Assembly (NCBI RefSeq): GCF_021215455.1
Contig: NZ_JAJPWV010000003.1
Span: 310,001-374,000 of the forward strand
Direction of reading: 5' to 3'
Source: Mucilaginibacter roseus
GTDB taxonomy: Bacteria > Bacteroidota > Bacteroidia > Sphingobacteriales > Sphingobacteriaceae
DNA length: 64,000 nucleotides
Both the position numbers and the translations under genes were made by a program. A model generated the notes under the pieces. The model was not told where the DNA came from. It saw only the letters and a program-made list of their open reading frames with translations, and made no database searches. Below are positions 61,427 to 64,000 of this stretch, one piece after another (positions within the stretch are counted from its first letter, which is position 1; the number at the start of each line of letters is the position of its first letter).

Positions 61427-63958
61427 TTATTTAGATTCTTCTTCGGTAGTTTTACCTTCGCTTTTTTTGTCGATGATCTTGATCTGATCGGCTTCCTTAT
61501 CGTAATCAACCTGCATCACATCGCCATCATTCAATTCACCTTTCAGAATTTCTTCAGCAATCGGATCTTCAAGATATTTCTGAATAGCGCGTTTAAGCGG
61601 ACGGGCACCGAATTGCGAGTCGTAACCTTTCTCAGCTATAAACTCCTTGGCACCGTCTGTAAGCTCAATTTTGTAACCTAAGCTGTTAACACGTCCAAAC
61701 AAGTGAGCAAGTTCTATATCGATGATCTTGAATATTTCCTCTTTGCCCAATGCGTTAAACACGATCACATCATCAATACGGTTCAGAAACTCCGGCGCGA
61801 AAGCACGTTTCAGCGCATTTTCAATCACGCCTCTTGAATGAGCTTCAGCTTGCGATGTTTTGGCAGCGGTAGTGAAACCTACACCCTGACCGAAATCCTT
61901 CAACTGGCGTGCACCTATGTTAGAGGTCATGATGATGATGGTATTCCTGAAGTCAACCTTACGGCCTAATGAGTCGGTTAGCTGACCTTCGTCTAACACC
62001 TGTAACAGGATGTTAAATACGTCTGGGTGCGCCTTCTCGATCTCGTCAAGCAATACCACCGCATATGGTTTACGGCGTACCTTCTCGGTTAACTGTCCGC
62101 CTTCTTCGTAACCTACGTATCCCGGAGGCGCTCCTACTAAACGTGATACCGCGAATTTTTCCATGTACTCGCTCATATCAATTTGTATCAGCGCGTCCTC
62201 GGTATCAAACATAAAGCGGGCAAGCTCTTTGGCTAATTCCGTTTTACCAACACCTGTTGGGCCAAGGAAGATGAAAGAACCAATCGGTTTTTTCGGATCT
62301 TTCAAACCGGCACGGGTACGTTGTATGGCTCGTGTAAGCTTTTTGATAGCGTCGTCCTGTCCAATGATCTTGCCTGATATGGTATTGGTCATGGCAAGCA
62401 GCTTAGCGCTGTCAGCCTGGCCAACCTTCTGTACCGGTATGCCGGTCATCATGGCTACCACCTCGGCAACGTTATCTTCGCTTACGGTATAACGTTTTGA
62501 TTTTGTCTCGGCTTCCCAAACTGATTTTGCCTGGTCAAGCTCTTCAAGCAGGTGCTTTTCGGTATCGCGAAGCTTAGCTGCTTCTTCATACTTCTGGCTG
62601 CGTACTACTTTGTTTTTCTCGATCTTGATCTGCTCTATCTTTTGCTCAATATCCAGTATATTTTGCGGTACGTGGATATTGGTTAAGTGCACACGTGAAC
62701 CTGCTTCGTCAAGCGCGTCTATCGCCTTGTCAGGTAAAAACCTGTCGGTAATATAGCGGGTAGTCAGGTTAACGCAAGCTTCAATAGCTTCAGGAGTATA
62801 AGTAACACCGTGGTGCTCCTCATATTTCTCCTTAATGCGGTTCAATATCTCAACGGTTTCATCAGGAGTAGCAGGCTCAACCATTACCTTTTGGAAACGG
62901 CGATCCAAAGCGCCATCCTTTTCAATGTACTGGCGATATTCGTCTAAAGTAGTCGCGCCAATGCATTGTATTTCTCCCCTGGCTAAAGCCGGTTTAAACA
63001 TGTTCGATGCATCCAGCGAGCCTGAAGCGCCGCCGGCACCCACAATGGTGTGGATCTCATCAATGAACAAAATCACATCCGGAGATTTTTCCAGTTCGTT
63101 CATCACGGCTTTCATACGTTCTTCAAACTGGCCGCGGTATTTGGTACCTGCCACCAGCGATGCCAGGTCAAGCGTAACTACGCGTTTGTTGAACAATACA
63201 CGCGATACTTTACGCTGCACTATACGTAGCGCCAAACCCTCGGCAATGGCTGACTTACCCACGCCCGGTTCACCTATTAAAATGGGGTTGTTCTTTTTAC
63301 GGCGAGACAATATCTGCGATACACGTTCGATTTCTTTTTCACGGCCAACGATTGGGTCCAAACGACCTTCTTCGGCAGCCTTGGTCAAATCACGGCCAAA
63401 ATTGTCAAGCACAGGTGTTTTTGATTTGATGTCTGACACCTTTTTCGGCTGGCTGAATGATTCTTCTTCCTTAAAGTCATCATCGCCGCCGGTTGACGAA
63501 CCCGGCATCTCGTCGGTAATGTCGTTTTTGTGCGATTCAACAGCCGCTTTAAATACCTCGTAGTTCACGTTGAACTGTGATAGTATCTGCGAGGCTATAT
63601 TATCCTCGTCGCGCAGGATAGACAACAGCAGGTGCTCCGTACCTATCACATCGCTTTTAAATATTTTTGCTTCAAGGTAAGTTATCTTTAATACCTTTTC
63701 AGCTTGTTTGGTCAGCGGTATGCTGCCAATGTTTACGTTAGTTCCGGTTGTTCCTTTTACGGCATCTTCAACAGCACGGCGCAGTTTAGCGGTATCAACG
63801 CTGAAACCCTTGAGCAATTTTATTGCTACACCGTCACCATCGCGAATTAAACCTAACAAAAGATGTTCGGTACCGATATAATCATGCCCGAGGCGGATGG
63901 CCTCTTCCCTGCTATATTGTATCACATCCTTAACGCGTGGCGAAAATTTAGCTTCCAT
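61427..63958 (-). CDS. clpC: ClpC ATP-dependent chaperone/protease ATPase subunit
   Basis: 843 residues, complete for the family. Two N-terminal Clp repeats (about 1-140), a first AAA domain with Walker A GEPGVGKS at 229-236 and Walker B ILFIDE near 296, a UVR-like middle region with QKYEEAAKLRDTEK near 455-470, and a second AAA domain with GPTGVGKT at 566-573 plus the D2-small domain. It unfolds proteins and feeds them to ClpP or refolds aggregates. It ends with a terminator shared with DoxX. The C-terminal tail (KKSEGKTTEEESK) is acidic. The start is the ATG complement 63956-63958; 42 bases of upstream sequence are inside the window. Confidence 0.97.
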   Translation of the reverse strand: MEAKFSPRVKDVIQYSREEAIRLGHDYIGTEHLLLGLIRDGDGVAIKLLKGFSVDTAKLRRAVEDAVKGTTGTNVNIGSIPLTKQAEKVLKITYLEAKIFKSDVIGTEHLLLSILRDEDNIASQILSQFNVNYEVFKAAVESHKNDITDEMPGSSTGGDDDFKEEESFSQPKKVSDIKSKTPVLDNFGRDLTKAAEEGRLDPIVGREKEIERVSQILSRRKKNNPILIGEPGVGKSAIAEGLALRIVQRKVSRVLFNKRVVTLDLASLVAGTKYRGQFEERMKAVMNELEKSPDVILFIDEIHTIVGAGGASGSLDASNMFKPALARGEIQCIGATTLDEYRQYIEKDGALDRRFQKVMVEPATPDETVEILNRIKEKYEEHHGVTYTPEAIEACVNLTTRYITDRFLPDKAIDALDEAGSRVHLTNIHVPQNILDIEQKIEQIKIEKNKVVRSQKYEEAAKLRDTEKHLLEELDQAKSVWEAETKSKRYTVSEDNVAEVVAMMTGIPVQKVGQADSAKLLAMTNTISGKIIGQDDAIKKLTRAIQRTRAGLKDPKKPIGSFIFLGPTGVGKTELAKELARFMFDTEDALIQIDMSEYMEKFAVSRLVGAPPGYVGYEEGGQLTEKVRRKPYAVVLLDEIEKAHPDVFNILLQVLDEGQLTDSLGRKVDFRNTIIIMTSNIGARQLKDFGQGVGFTTAAKTSQAEAHSRGVIENALKRAFAPEFLNRIDDVIVFNALGKEEIFKIIDIELAHLFGRVNSLGYKIELTDGAKEFIAEKGYDSQFGARPLKRAIQKYLEDPIAEEILKGELNDGDVMQVDYDKEADQIKIIDKKSEGKTTEEESK

Positions 63959-64000
63959 ATATACCTTTCTTATGTGTGAACGTCCCTACCTTTCAATTCG

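Noticed and set aside
62835..63563. 242-codon open frame on the plus strand inside clpC
   Set aside because: Antisense to ClpC, with a Ser-rich shadow composition and no family match.

Overview
The window is chromosomal DNA of a Bacteroidota bacterium, most likely family Sphingobacteriaceae (Mucilaginibacter or Pedobacter type). This rests on three complete SusC/SusD-type systems or parts of them, FecI/FecR pairs with DUF4974 tails, many lipoproteins with a Cys after a hydrophobic N-terminus, hybrid TPR sensor kinases, promoters of the TTTG-N19-23-TAnnTTTG type, and the near absence of Shine-Dalgarno sequences. The genus is an inference; no rRNA is present. I see no phage, transposase, integrase or CRISPR array.

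Layout. 1-5106 (minus): ECF sigma factor, FecR anti-sigma, SusC and a SusD cut by the window edge. 5873-16050 (plus): a second SusC/SusD pair followed by two surface-glycan-binding-like lipoproteins (DUF4959/DUF5126/DUF5000 and DUF4998/DUF5013) and two related putative zinc metallopeptidases whose N-terminal modules differ (two Fn3-like domains versus a ricin-type trefoil). 16213-19603: YiaA-like membrane protein, a large helical protein of unknown role and an orphan histidine kinase. 19789-25111 (plus): a carbohydrate porin, then a copper-related operon (CNGRC membrane protein, MbnP, MbnH-like dihaem enzyme, CDICGCG outer-membrane protein, His/Met-tailed lipoprotein). 25238-27055: aldo/keto reductase and AraC regulator. 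27296-30804 (minus): six small exported proteins, divergent from a TPR histidine kinase/LuxR response regulator pair (31000-33619). 33828-33915: tRNA-Ser(GGA). 34199-36222: polyprenyl diphosphate synthase and TerC. 36270-40566: small proteins and a 22-repeat TPR protein. 40603-44995 (minus): two AXE1-type esterases flanking two paralogous beta-barrels. 45352-48000: metE behind a cobalamin riboswitch. 48257-59110 (plus): ECF sigma, FecR, STN-containing SusC, SusD, then four exported enzymes. 59255-61358: ArsR, two SRPBCC proteins and DoxX. 61427-63958 (minus): clpC.

The most interesting unit is 48257-59110. A complete sigma/anti-sigma/SusCD uptake system is followed by RidA, a SelA-like PLP enzyme, a cog3964-type amidohydrolase and an RraA-type aldolase, each starting with an export signal. 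The chemistry of these families links up as deacylation, PLP-dependent ammonia elimination, enamine hydrolysis and retro-aldol cleavage. I therefore propose a catabolic pathway located in the periplasm; the substrate is unknown. Second in interest are the copper operon and the pair of metallopeptidases.

Limits: family names come from reading motifs, without database searches. Promoters and hairpins were found by eye. Starts were moved to the nearest ATG that keeps a full signal peptide where the longest frame began with TTG, GTG or an implausible extension.
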